Origin: Bacteroidota bacterium
GTDB lineage: Bacteria > Bacteroidota > Rhodothermia > JANXDC01
NCBI GenBank assembly: GCA_025998875.1
Contig: AP024675.1
Location: forward strand, 186,001-250,000
DNA length: 64,000 bases
Direction: 5' to 3'
Positions 33,915-42,624 of this stretch are shown one piece after another. Below the pieces are notes generated by a model. It was not told where the DNA came from and ran no database searches. It worked only from the letters and a program-made list of their open reading frames with translations. A program made the position numbers and the translations under genes. Positions within the stretch are counted from its first letter, which is position 1; the number at the start of each line of letters is the position of its first letter.

Positions 33915-34852
33915 CGGAGCTCCTCCCGCACCTGATAGGCTCCCCGTTCCATCTCCGGCCGGATGATCATCTCCCCAAGCAGGCCGGTGGCAAAGAACTG
34001 CACACCCAGAATAAGGAGCAGGATCCCCAGGAAAAGCAGGGGCCGGTTGCTCAGGGGCCTGCCCTGCAACCATTCCAGGGTCAGGTAAGCGTTGATGAGC
34101 AAACCGAGCAGGATAAAGGCCGTGCCGAGGGCGCCAAAAAAGTGCATGGGCCGGCGCACGTAACGGGTTAAGAAAGTGACCGCGATGAGATCCAGAAACC
34201 CGTGCAGGAATCGGCTTACCCCGAACTTCGTGCGGCCGTATCGGCGCGGATGATGACGCACGGGCTTTTCCGTGATCCGATCGAAGCCCTCCCATCGGGC
34301 CAGAACGGGAATGTAGCGGTGCATCTCTCCATAGACGCGAATCTGCTGGACCACCTCGAGCCGGTAGGCTTTAAGTCCGCAGTTGAAGTCGTGCAGAGGG
34401 ATACCGGAAACAATACGGGTGACCCAGTTGAAAAGCCGGGAAGGAATGGTTTTCGAAAGCGGATCCTGCCGCCTCTGCTTCCACCCGCTGACCAAGTCGT
34501 AGCCCTGCTCGAGGATCTCGATGAGCGCAGGGATTTCGGTCGGGTCATCCTGCAGGTCGGCATCCATCGTGACGACGTAGCGCCCCTGGGCGCGGGCAAA
34601 ACCGGCGGCCAGAGCGGCGGATTTGCCGTAGTTGCGCCGGAAGCGCACCCCCTTGAAGGCCGGATTGCGCTCGTGGATGCGACGGATGACCTCCCAGGAC
34701 CCGTCGGTGGACCCGTCGTCTATGAGCCAGACCTCATAGCGATATCCGGCCTGCATGCAGACCTGTTCGATCAGGCGGGCCAGTTCTTCCAGGGATTCGG
34801 CCTCGTTAAAAAGAGGCACGACGATGGAGAGGTCCAGGGGGGAGTTCACCAT
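33911..34852 (-). CDS. Glycosyltransferase family 2 with C-terminal membrane helices
   Basis: A 313-residue GT2 enzyme: LSIVVPLFNEAESLEELARL, WLIDDGSTDGSWEVIRRIH, YVVTMDADLQDDPTEIPALI (DxD) and DFNCGLKAYRLEVV. Two C-terminal helices (FGALGTAFILLGLLINAYL and FLGILLLILGVQFFATGLLG) are as in dolichol-phosphate mannosyltransferase-like and GtrB proteins. It likely moves a sugar to a polyprenyl phosphate. ATG 34852 is used; a GTG 24 bases upstream is possible. First gene of the heptose operon; its 5' region faces the tRNA promoter. Confidence 0.86.
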   Translation of the reverse strand: MVNSPLDLSIVVPLFNEAESLEELARLIEQVCMQAGYRYEVWLIDDGSTDGSWEVIRRIHERNPAFKGVRFRRNYGKSAALAAGFARAQGRYVVTMDADLQDDPTEIPALIEILEQGYDLVSGWKQRRQDPLSKTIPSRLFNWVTRIVSGIPLHDFNCGLKAYRLEVVQQIRVYGEMHRYIPVLARWEGFDRITEKPVRHHPRRYGRTKFGVSRFLHGFLDLIAVTFLTRYVRRPMHFFGALGTAFILLGLLINAYLTLEWLQGRPLSNRPLLFLGILLLILGVQFFATGLLGEMIIRPEMERGAYQVREELR

Positions 34853-34878
34853 GGGCGCAGGATCTGTGCTCGACACGA

Positions 34879-34909
34879 TTGCGAAGATACGGGCCGCCGC
34901 GTATTTTTT
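34879..34909 (+). promoter_or_regulatory. Bacteroidota-type promoter of the tRNA gene
   Basis: A TTG (34879-34881) lies 20 bases before TATTTTTT (34902-34909), close to the Bacteroidota -33/-7 pattern TTG ... TAnnTTTG. The -7 box ends 11 bases before the mature tRNA 5' end, so transcription would start just ahead of it. Confidence 0.5.
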
Positions 34910-34920
34910 ACGAACCTTTT

Positions 34921-34994
34921 GGGCCCGTAGCTCAATGGGTTAGAGCGGCGGACTCATAATCCGCGGGTTGCAGGTTCGAGTCCTGCCGGGCCCA
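34921..34994 (+). tRNA. tRNA-Ile (CAU anticodon, lysidine type)
   Basis: A full cloverleaf is visible: acceptor stem GGGCCCG/CGGGCCC, D arm GCTC/GAGC, anticodon stem GCGGA/TCCGC with loop CTCATAA, T arm GCAGG/CCTGC with TTCGAGT, and discriminator A. CCA is not encoded. CAU may belong to Met or to Ile2; the pairs C4-G69 and C5-G68 are those TilS uses to choose tRNA-Ile2 over elongator tRNA-Met, and the CTCATAA loop fits too. Confidence 0.9.
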
Positions 34995-35296
34995 CAGTAG
35001 GGACGCCTGCGCGTCCGGTTTCCGTTCCTGCGGCGGCACGTCTGCGGCAACCGATCCGGAGCTGATTACAGCCCCCCGCTCTGGCAATCGGGAGAAGGGC
35101 TTTCCGGCCGAGACGAGACCTGGCAAAGGGGCGGGCCCGGAATCCTGGAGGTGGACAGCGGTCTGCTGCGTAGCCCGGAAAAAGAGGGCCCGCTGATCGT
35201 CGCAGGGGCATACACAGACCCCGGGGCCTGAGCGATGGCCCTCGGCGCAGAGTGCGGCCTGAGGTGCGCCTCGGGCCGCCTTCGTCAGGCGCCTGT
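34995..35296. other. Intergenic region with a GC-rich hairpin
   Basis: No credible gene is seen. The reverse strand gives the well-known spurious translation of a tRNA (RQDSNLQPADYESAALTH), which should be ignored. Near the end, arms GCGGCCTGAGG (35254-35264) and CCTCGGGCCGC (35269-35279) make a strong hairpin with one T-G mismatch, just downstream of the giant gene's stop. It may help end that transcript, but there is no T-tract. Confidence 0.5.
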
Positions 35297-38200
35297 TCAG
35301 CGGACCAGGACGACCTTGCGCGCGGGCAGGGCCTCCTGGGCCGTGCGCAACCGATAGAAGTAGACCCCGCTGGCCAGCTCTCCGGCGCGAAGCGTCGCGG
35401 TATGCCATCCGGGCCCAAGCAGCTCCCCATCTATGAGTACGCGCACGCGCCGGCCCAGCAGATCGTAGACCTCCAGCCAGACGCGCTCGGCCCGGGGCAG
35501 CCCGAACCGGATATGCGCTTGGGTGCGGAAGGGATTCGGATAGGCGGGGTCCAGCTGCAGGCGATCGGGCACCTCGGGGCTTTCTTCGTGCGCGTAGGTG
35601 GCCGTATTACGCTCCACCAGCTGCAGAATCCCCCGTGGATTGGTGAGGTTTACCTCGGCCCAGGAGGCGCGTGACAGGTCCGGTCCCAGCTCTTGGGGCC
35701 AGGAGGAGGGGTTAGTCCAGTAGAGCAGACGCCGCGTACCCCGGGGGGCGGAATCGGCCTGCGCCACATAGAGGCGCACCGTGATGGGCCCGGAGAGCCG
35801 GGGCATCTGCAGGCCTGCCTCATCGAGCACCGTGTAGGCCACCATCGGGCCCAGCTCCCTGTAGATGTTCATGCGATATGGCTTCAAGATGACCAGGGCG
35901 GAGAGGGAGTCGAGCTGTTCAAGTTGGATGCTCGGGGCCGCTCCGCTCAAGGCGCTCTGCGGAGCGCGAGCTTCTGCCAGAGGGGCCGTCTGCCTGCCCA
36001 GGCGGCTGTAGATCGTCTCTTTTGGCCCCTGAGCTAGGACCTGCATGGATCCCAGCCAAGTCAGGTAGCTCGAATCGGGCAGCGGGCCATAGCGGGCCTG
36101 GAGCCAGAGCAACGCATTCGGGCTTTGATTCCCGAGCCGGTACGTCCAGGTCCAGCGTCCGGAACCGTCGCTTTGCACGGTACGGGTGATGAGGCTATCG
36201 GGCCAGTTGAGCGTAATCAAGACGGGGGCGCCGGCCATGGGGGTGCCATCCCGATTCCAGAGCTGGCCGGAGAGCTGGACAAGCTCCCCGGGCTGATAGC
36301 GGTCGCGCTCCAGTTGAGCCTCCAGATGGGGGCCCAGGACGCGCACGACCACGTCGCGCCGGAGCCCATCGGCCTCCACGGACAGGCGGACCTGCCCAGG
36401 CCTCCGGGGCTGGAGCAGAAGCAGGGAATCTCCTTCCACGGAGACGGAGAGGATCTCATTATGCTCGCTCTGGGCCCGCAGCGTCTGCGGAAAGAGCGAG
36501 ACATCTCCCTCATAGAGCGTTCTCACCCCCCATCGTTGGGGAACGCCGACGGGGATGGGGACCTCTTGCGGGGTCCCGGAAGAATCTACGGGAAACAGGT
36601 ACAGCCTGCCAACCGGAGGACGCTCCTCCAGGCCCAGCGGCACGTTGCGGATCGGATCCAGCAGCAATCGGGCGCGCCAATTGGGACGGGCCTGTCCCTG
36701 CCAGGACCAGAGCAGGGTCTCCTGACCGGTGCTATCGACAGCCACCCACTCAAGCCGGAACGGTCCGTCTCCGGTGCCGAAGAGCAGCACATGCCCTCTG
36801 CCCAGGGGGGGAAGGCGAAGCTGCTCGGTATGGGTGGAGTCATCGCGCCAGAATGTGGCTCCGGGCAGGAAGCTATACTGGCGGCCCCGGGCATCCTGGC
36901 CCACGAGCAATCCGGAAGAATCGGCGGCCACGGCGGAAAGCGGGGAGAAGATTTTCAGCTTCCAGAATTCCGTGCGGAAAGCGTCCCGGGCGGCCAGGGA
37001 GCTGGTGTAGCGGCCGAAGGCGTTCTTGATGGCCTCTTGAGTCTGAAGGGCGGCCGTGGGCAACTCGGTGCTGTAGAGCCGGTAGAGCGTCTGCAGGTCG
37101 TAGAGGATGAAGCCGAATCGGGTGATGAGCTTTTCGATCACATCCACGGCCAGCGCAATCGGGGCGGCTGAGCCGGCGGTAGCGAGGGTGGCGATGCTGC
37201 CTGCGGCCCCGATGATGGGCTCGATGAAGTCCTTGATGATCGTCTCCGACCAGAATCGGGTCCGGTACATGTCGGCGGACAGGCGGTCGAGCCAGGCAAC
37301 GATCCGCCCTGTCCGATCCCGACTGGCGCTTATATCCTGTTCGTAAGCCCCCCGGTACTTTCCATATCCATATTTTCTTGCATATTCAACAGATCGTATT
37401 TTTTCCCAAAATGCCACCTCCATGTTTTTGATATAAATATTTTTATACAATTCTTCGTTCAATTTTTTGTAGTCATCATAATTTTTCTTTACTTCATTCA
37501 GAATTAAAAATATTTGCGATGACAACTGTCTGATATTATCTATAATCCCAACGTTTTCTGCAGCCATTAAGGATATGTTTCGCATAAAATCATCTATTAT
37601 TTCAGAAACTCTTTTGTAAGAAAGAGCTATTTTTTCAGATTTAATCTCCAAATCTCTAAATTTAGCTATAGAATTATTAATAATTTGTCCATATGCATTA
37701 CTAAACCAAACATAACTTCTTTTTGCGACAAGATAATAATCAGGTTTTTCTATAGATACACCAAATTTAATTTCATACTTTCTTATTGTGTTTATGGTCA
37801 CCTCATACATTAAATCTTGATTGTTTATTTTTATATACAAATCAGTGTATTTATTCACAAAATCTTTCAAGAGAAACTCTCTAGCCACTCGCTCCATGTA
37901 ATATTTCCCGTAGGCCTGTTCAAGCAGGGCATCAGAAGTCTTTTGGAGGGCATTCTTAAACGCCGACAGTAGGTTGTTGAGCGGCTTACCGACGGCGGCC
38001 AGATACTGGATATGGGAGCTGGCCAGCTTCTCGACGATATTGGGCAACAAGGCGACAAGGAGATCCATCGGTAGCAGGACGAGCGCATCCAGGCTGGAGA
38101 AGAACCGACTCAGCGCGCTATCGGCCAGCTCCGTGCTCCGCGGCAGGATCATATACAGGCTATTGGCGGCCTGCATGAGCCGGAGGGCGGATTCTTCGTC

Positions 38201-40663
38201 ATAGGGCTCGGTCTGCTGTTTTTCGACAAGCCATTGCAGGTAGGCATCCACGGAGTCCACAAGGGCTTCGAAGACCGGATTCTGCGGCCATCCTTGGAGG
38301 GCCGAGCGCAGACGCATTTGCCAGGGTCCCCTCCAGGAGAAGGCCTGATGGGGCAGGCGGGCCAGGAGCAGACGCAGGGTATCCGGGTTCTGGCCCTCGT
38401 CTCGGAGCTCTACGCGGCCCTGATTGCGCGTCCAGAACGGGAACCCGTCGGGCATCTGCTCGGGATGCCGGACGTAAACCCGATAGGAATCCGGCTTCTC
38501 CACAGGTAGCTCGAAAAGACCTCGCCCATCAGAACGCACCACCCCCCTTTGAAAATCGGCGTCCAGGCTCACCTCCGCTCCCTCGACAGGGATCCTCCCC
38601 CGCGTCGGATGCTGTCTGTAGACCAGCCCGCGCAGCACGTATTTGGTGACCTTGACCGTCGCCTCCGCGCTGGCGCCTTCCGTCTTTACCCGGAAGGAGA
38701 ACACATAGGGCATCTTTTTGCCCTCAAACCAGGCTTGAGAAGGCAGATTCCATTCAAACTCATAGCGTCCATGGACATCCGTCCTGACCGGATGGGGCAG
38801 AATAAGAGGATGATCTCCCACATATCCCTCCTCAGAATAAGGACCTGTTATGTAAAGGTCCTGATTGGCCATAGGAAGGTTATTTTTCTCACATGTGACA
38901 ATAAATTTTATTTTTCTCGTTCTATCTAGATCGGTGTATTTTATAACGCCCTTATCTGATGAAATTTTTATATTTATATTATCCTTGTTCGATGTTTCTT
39001 CATTCTCTACATAATTATTAACCAAAAGGAATTTTCCGTCTCGTATAATTCCACCATCAAATTCTGCATATATTGCGTCTTCAAATTTATATATTTCTAT
39101 TTTGAAAATACGTTTACGTGGTCTACTATCATATATACCATTATTTTCAACAAATTGCCACGATACATTAGTTGTATACGTTATTGGACCACAATCTAAT
39201 CCAGACACTTGTGTATTATAATGAGCCAGAATAGGATTTATAAAATCTAAAGAATCTTCAAATATTAATGTATACTTTTTAAAATCTAAGAATCTATATA
39301 TATCATAAATTTTTTTGTATTTAATATTCGGATATTTATATACTATATAATTTAAAAAATCTTTTAAATCTCCACCTGTTTCTTCTATGACATTAAAAAA
39401 ATTTTCATTAACGTTTGTAATACTAACTATATCATTTAATTCAACTATATTTATGTAGTAATTTTTCAGATAAAAATTTCCAGGATTCGAATATACAGCA
39501 CCCGCTCTAGATCCTTCAACAAGTTCACCCGTCATATCTACAAATACACATCTCTTATAAAGAGAATCATTTATTTTTACATGCACTTCTCTATAAATTT
39601 TAGTAAGGACATAAGTTCCAGGATCTGCAACTGGTCCAATTTTTAAAAAATTACTTTTTGTAAATATATTATTATTCAAATTCATATTGTAAAAATACGT
39701 ATTTCTACTACCTGAAAAATTTTTTGCAATATTAATAGAAGGAATATCTATAAATTTTACTACTAAAAAATATTTGTGAATTTCATCTCCACTCTCGTTC
39801 TTTATAATCAAATTTATGTATCCACTTCCATTTTTTTTCTTTGGTTTTATAATTAATTTCCATGAACTATCTATTGATGTAATTTTTTCTTCTTTCATTG
39901 GGGTTATTTCTTGCACATTTATGTAAGGAATTCTCGATAATGTGGCTCTTTCAATCTTTCTCATAACTATATCTTTTAAAGCATTATTTTCTATTCTATA
40001 ATTATCAATAGTATACATATCCAAATCACCCGTTGTATAAACTTCATAACTATATCCTCTTTGATTAAAATTAGTATACCAAAGAGCAGACCTCATAATT
40101 CCATGCAAAACAAGTTCATAATAATTTGGAACTTCTATGATTTCTCCATTTCTAAATCCATCTCCATAAAGATTTCCGGTTGTGGCCAACCAAAACAATC
40201 CGTCTCTTGGAAAACCTTGTTTGTTATATACTGTTAATCTTTTTTCTTTCTCTACATACCACGAGAAAAAGGTATTGTAAAGAGTAGAATATAAAATTCT
40301 ACTCTGGATATTCATATTTCTAACAGTAGGAGGATTTCCTGTTTTGTAAACTAAATTTACACTTATCATTTCATTATCATACCATGAAATTTTTGAATTT
40401 GTATCAAAAACTATCTTTATAATCTTATTTCCATTTGACAAACTCTTATAAGAATATCTCTTCACTTTCATTCCCAGAAAATCACTCTTATTGGGATCAA
40501 CATCTACGTCGTAAAATGTCTGACTTTCCCTGTATTCTATCACAAACTCCATTTCATGGCTAACCACAGGACGAACATCAAAATTATACCGAACAATCTG
40601 AGCAAAAGCCCAAGCCGGGCAGAGGGCAAACCCCAAAACCCAGAGAAGACCCCGCCTACGCAT
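35297..40663 (-). CDS. Giant secreted T9SS cargo protein with mosaic composition
   Basis: A 1788-residue protein with a signal peptide (residues 1-22, ending AFAQ). The ATG at 40663 has a strong AGGAGG nine bases upstream. Residues about 35-595 form a beta-rich region coded by very AT-rich DNA. Residues 625-750 hold Ig-like and carboxypeptidase-regulatory-like folds (GRIPVEGAEVSLDADF). About 920-1098 are helical, again AT-rich. About 1145-1176 is an Ala/Gly hydrophobic stretch (IIGAAGSIATLATAGSAAP). Residues 1389-1535 are bacterial Ig/MG2-like (ERDRYQPGELVQLSGQLWN), and 1702-1788 is a T9SS sorting domain (AYPNPFRTQAHIRFG ... ARKVVLVR). It is probably exported and surface-attached by PorU/PorV. 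Function is unknown; adhesin, S-layer-like or toxin-like roles are all possible. Confidence 0.8.
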   Translation of the reverse strand: MRRRGLLWVLGFALCPAWAFAQIVRYNFDVRPVVSHEMEFVIEYRESQTFYDVDVDPNKSDFLGMKVKRYSYKSLSNGNKIIKIVFDTNSKISWYDNEMISVNLVYKTGNPPTVRNMNIQSRILYSTLYNTFFSWYVEKEKRLTVYNKQGFPRDGLFWLATTGNLYGDGFRNGEIIEVPNYYELVLHGIMRSALWYTNFNQRGYSYEVYTTGDLDMYTIDNYRIENNALKDIVMRKIERATLSRIPYINVQEITPMKEEKITSIDSSWKLIIKPKKKNGSGYINLIIKNESGDEIHKYFLVVKFIDIPSINIAKNFSGSRNTYFYNMNLNNNIFTKSNFLKIGPVADPGTYVLTKIYREVHVKINDSLYKRCVFVDMTGELVEGSRAGAVYSNPGNFYLKNYYINIVELNDIVSITNVNENFFNVIEETGGDLKDFLNYIVYKYPNIKYKKIYDIYRFLDFKKYTLIFEDSLDFINPILAHYNTQVSGLDCGPITYTTNVSWQFVENNGIYDSRPRKRIFKIEIYKFEDAIYAEFDGGIIRDGKFLLVNNYVENEETSNKDNINIKISSDKGVIKYTDLDRTRKIKFIVTCEKNNLPMANQDLYITGPYSEEGYVGDHPLILPHPVRTDVHGRYEFEWNLPSQAWFEGKKMPYVFSFRVKTEGASAEATVKVTKYVLRGLVYRQHPTRGRIPVEGAEVSLDADFQRGVVRSDGRGLFELPVEKPDSYRVYVRHPEQMPDGFPFWTRNQGRVELRDEGQNPDTLRLLLARLPHQAFSWRGPWQMRLRSALQGWPQNPVFEALVDSVDAYLQWLVEKQQTEPYDEESALRLMQAANSLYMILPRSTELADSALSRFFSSLDALVLLPMDLLVALLPNIVEKLASSHIQYLAAVGKPLNNLLSAFKNALQKTSDALLEQAYGKYYMERVAREFLLKDFVNKYTDLYIKINNQDLMYEVTINTIRKYEIKFGVSIEKPDYYLVAKRSYVWFSNAYGQIINNSIAKFRDLEIKSEKIALSYKRVSEIIDDFMRNISLMAAENVGIIDNIRQLSSQIFLILNEVKKNYDDYKKLNEELYKNIYIKNMEVAFWEKIRSVEYARKYGYGKYRGAYEQDISASRDRTGRIVAWLDRLSADMYRTRFWSETIIKDFIEPIIGAAGSIATLATAGSAAPIALAVDVIEKLITRFGFILYDLQTLYRLYSTELPTAALQTQEAIKNAFGRYTSSLAARDAFRTEFWKLKIFSPLSAVAADSSGLLVGQDARGRQYSFLPGATFWRDDSTHTEQLRLPPLGRGHVLLFGTGDGPFRLEWVAVDSTGQETLLWSWQGQARPNWRARLLLDPIRNVPLGLEERPPVGRLYLFPVDSSGTPQEVPIPVGVPQRWGVRTLYEGDVSLFPQTLRAQSEHNEILSVSVEGDSLLLLQPRRPGQVRLSVEADGLRRDVVVRVLGPHLEAQLERDRYQPGELVQLSGQLWNRDGTPMAGAPVLITLNWPDSLITRTVQSDGSGRWTWTYRLGNQSPNALLWLQARYGPLPDSSYLTWLGSMQVLAQGPKETIYSRLGRQTAPLAEARAPQSALSGAAPSIQLEQLDSLSALVILKPYRMNIYRELGPMVAYTVLDEAGLQMPRLSGPITVRLYVAQADSAPRGTRRLLYWTNPSSWPQELGPDLSRASWAEVNLTNPRGILQLVERNTATYAHEESPEVPDRLQLDPAYPNPFRTQAHIRFGLPRAERVWLEVYDLLGRRVRVLIDGELLGPGWHTATLRAGELASGVYFYRLRTAQEALPARKVVLVR

Positions 40664-40980
40664 CAACCTACCTCCTTGTCCCTGAGGTACAATCCCAAAA
40701 AAACAAACCAGCAGGGCCTTCCGCATCACGCGATCGCGTAGTCCCCCCTCTGGGCCCCCGGACGACCGCGTCATCCTCTGTGCCCCCAAGCTGGCAATCT
40801 TAACACAGGCCCCGAGCTGTTCAAAGCCACACAGCCTGCCTCTGTCCGGCGCAAAAGGCCGGCCCCTGGAGCGCTCGTAAGCCAAACCAGTCGTATCTTT
40901 GCCCGAACCCTGCCGACAGCCAGCACGGATATCTGGCCTGCCAGGGTAGCTCGATCAAAAGGAATAGACCAACGCCGTAG
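40664..40980. other. Divergent intergenic region with a candidate -7 box
   Basis: This is the 5' region of two divergent genes. A TATCTTTG at 40894-40901 (plus) matches the Bacteroidota -7 consensus and lies 80 bases before the gene at 40981; no clear -33 box is present. The minus strand contains the strong AGGAGG of the giant gene next to its start. No small gene is convincing. Confidence 0.4.
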
Positions 40981-41763
40981 ATGGCCGTCTTCACCGACGC
41001 GCTGGGAAGAACAATATCCCTACCCGCTCCGCCAGAGCGGATCGTCAGTCTCGTGCCCAGCCTAACGGAAACGCTCTTCGCCCTGGGACTGGAAGCGCGC
41101 ATCGTCGGGGTGACCCGCTTCTGCGAACGGCCCCCGCAGGCGCGCCTGAAACCCATCGTAGGCGGAACCAAAAACCCCAACGTGGAGCGCATCCTCTCGC
41201 TCAAGCCCGACCTGGTGATCGCCAATCAGGAGGAAAACCGACAGGAAGACATCCTCGCCCTCGAAGGCCGCCTTCCCGTCTACGTGACCGCCATCCGAAC
41301 CATCCCGGAAGCCCTGCAAACTATCGAGGCCCTAGGGGCGTTAACCGACACAGCAGAAAGGGCACAAAGCCTGATTGAGGACATCCAGCAGGCTTGGCTT
41401 GCGCTTCCCACCTCTCCTCCTCTGGGAAGGGCCCTGTATCTCATCTGGCGACGCCCGTACATGAGCGTCGGCCGCGACACCTTCACGCACGCCATGCTCG
41501 AGGCGGCTGGATGGGAAAACGTCTGCGCCGATCAGACCCGATATCCGGTCCTGGAGCCCGAAACCATGCAGTCCCTACAGCCCGACTTCGTCCTGCTGGC
41601 CTCTGAACCGTACCGCTTCAAACCGGAACATAGAGCCGAAATCCAGGCCCTCCTGCCTCGGGCCCGGATCCTGCATGTGGATGGGGCCATGTTCAGCTGG
41701 TACGGCGTTCGCATGCGCGAGGCGTTCCCGTACCTGAAAAACCTGCGCCAGCAGATTTCCTAA
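40981..41763 (+). CDS. BtuF-like periplasmic-binding-fold protein, no signal peptide
   Basis: A 260-residue helical-backbone metal-receptor protein: RIVSLVPSLTETLFALGLEA, VGVTRFCERPP, PNVERILSLKPDLVIANQEE, and YMSVGRDTFTHAMLEAAGWEN. These match BtuF and related cobalamin/iron-chelate binding proteins. The N-terminus (MAVFTDALGRTISLP) goes straight into the mature domain, so it appears to lack an export signal. No transporter genes are adjacent. It may be cytoplasmic, or the true start may be unusual. Substrate unknown. Confidence 0.78.
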   Translation: MAVFTDALGRTISLPAPPERIVSLVPSLTETLFALGLEARIVGVTRFCERPPQARLKPIVGGTKNPNVERILSLKPDLVIANQEENRQEDILALEGRLPVYVTAIRTIPEALQTIEALGALTDTAERAQSLIEDIQQAWLALPTSPPLGRALYLIWRRPYMSVGRDTFTHAMLEAAGWENVCADQTRYPVLEPETMQSLQPDFVLLASEPYRFKPEHRAEIQALLPRARILHVDGAMFSWYGVRMREAFPYLKNLRQQIS

Positions 41764-41899
41764 CCCCCTGACCTACGGATTCGCTAGAACCCGAATCCCA
41801 ACAGCACAGCCCCGCCTCGATTGCTCTGCAGCGCGCACTATAGAAGCCCCTTCCATAAGAGGCGATCTTCGATCCTCCCGCCAAGGTGCCAAGATCACT

Positions 41900-41927
41900 A
41901 AAAAAACAGCCCGCCTTCAGGGCGGGC
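41900..41927 (-). terminator. Rho-independent terminator of sodA
   Basis: GCCCGCC (41909-41915) and GGCGGGC (41921-41927) form a perfect seven-base stem with a five-base loop. On the minus strand the stem leads into a run of seven T. It lies 17 bases after the sodA stop. Confidence 0.85.
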
Positions 41928-41943
41928 CATATCTCGGATCGAC

Positions 41944-42561
41944 TTAGCGCGACGTGGCCACTTGAAACCGCCGCGCCACCTCATCCCAGTTGACCACATT
42001 CCACCAGTTCTGCACATACTCAGCGCGACGGTTCTGATACTTCAGGTAATAGGCATGCTCCCAGACATCCAGCCCCAGAATAGGCGTATGGCCCTCCATC
42101 AGGGGGCTGTCCTGGTTCGCTGTGGAGTAGACCTGAAGCTGGCCCTGCTCATCCACTACCAGCCAGGCCCATCCACTGCCGAAACGCCCCATGGCGGTCT
42201 GCGAAAACAGATCCTTAAAGGCGGCAAAGGAGCCAAAGCGGGCCGCGATCGCCTCGGCCAGGGGCCCCGAAGGCTCGCCCCCGCCGCCAGGCTTCATAAT
42301 TGTCCAGAACAGGCTGTGGTTGGCATGCCCACCGCCATGGTTGCGCACGGCCGTGCGGATATCCTCCGGAACCTCGGCGATACGCCGCAACAGGTCTTCT
42401 ACGGAATCGAAACGCAGATCCGGGTACTTCTCCAGAGCCTTGTTTACCGTGTCGATATACGCCTGATGGTGCTTGGTATGATGGATCTCCATCGTGCGCG
42501 CGTCGATGTAGGGCTCAAGGGCATCGTATGGATACGGAAGCGGGGGCAGGGTGAAAGTCAT
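41944..42561 (-). CDS. sodA: Superoxide dismutase, manganese type
   Basis: A 205-residue Fe/Mn [23 protein letters not shown] at the start, metal ligands in [18 protein letters not shown] and [18 protein letters not shown]. The segment [10 protein letters not shown] is a marker of the manganese type. It converts superoxide to oxygen and hydrogen peroxide in the cytoplasm. The ATG at 42561 is preceded by AGGAGG, so the earlier in-frame codons are not used. A terminator follows; an NtrC-type regulator lies upstream in the same direction, 63 bases away. Confidence 0.95.
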   Translation of the reverse strand: MTFTLPPLPYPYDALEPYIDARTMEIHHTKHHQAYIDTVNKALEKYPDLRFDSVEDLLRRIAEVPEDIRTAVRNHGGGHANHSLFWTIMKPGGGGEPSGPLAEAIAARFGSFAAFKDLFSQTAMGRFGSGWAWLVVDEQGQLQVYSTANQDSPLMEGHTPILGLDVWEHAYYLKYQNRRAEYVQNWWNVVNWDEVARRFQVATSR

Positions 42562-42624
42562 GGTTGCACCTCCTTTCATGGTCATAATGCTCAGCCCGCA
42601 AAGGGCCGCAGGCACAGAAACGCC

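Noticed and set aside
32787-34295. Longer start for the GT4 gene
   Set aside because: The extra codons are antisense-like to the GT2 gene; the GTG at 33914 fits the family and overlaps the GT2 stop.
34932-35408. Minus-strand frame reading RQDSNLQPADYESAALTH
   Set aside because: This is the well-known spurious translation of the tRNA and its flank, not a gene.
37370-40560. AT-rich blocks as a mobile element or CRISPR
   Set aside because: No transposase, terminal repeats or regular repeats; the sequence is one continuous coding frame.
41944-42615. Longer sodA start at 42615
   Set aside because: The AGGAGG directly before the ATG at 42561 and the family N-terminus fix the shorter start.
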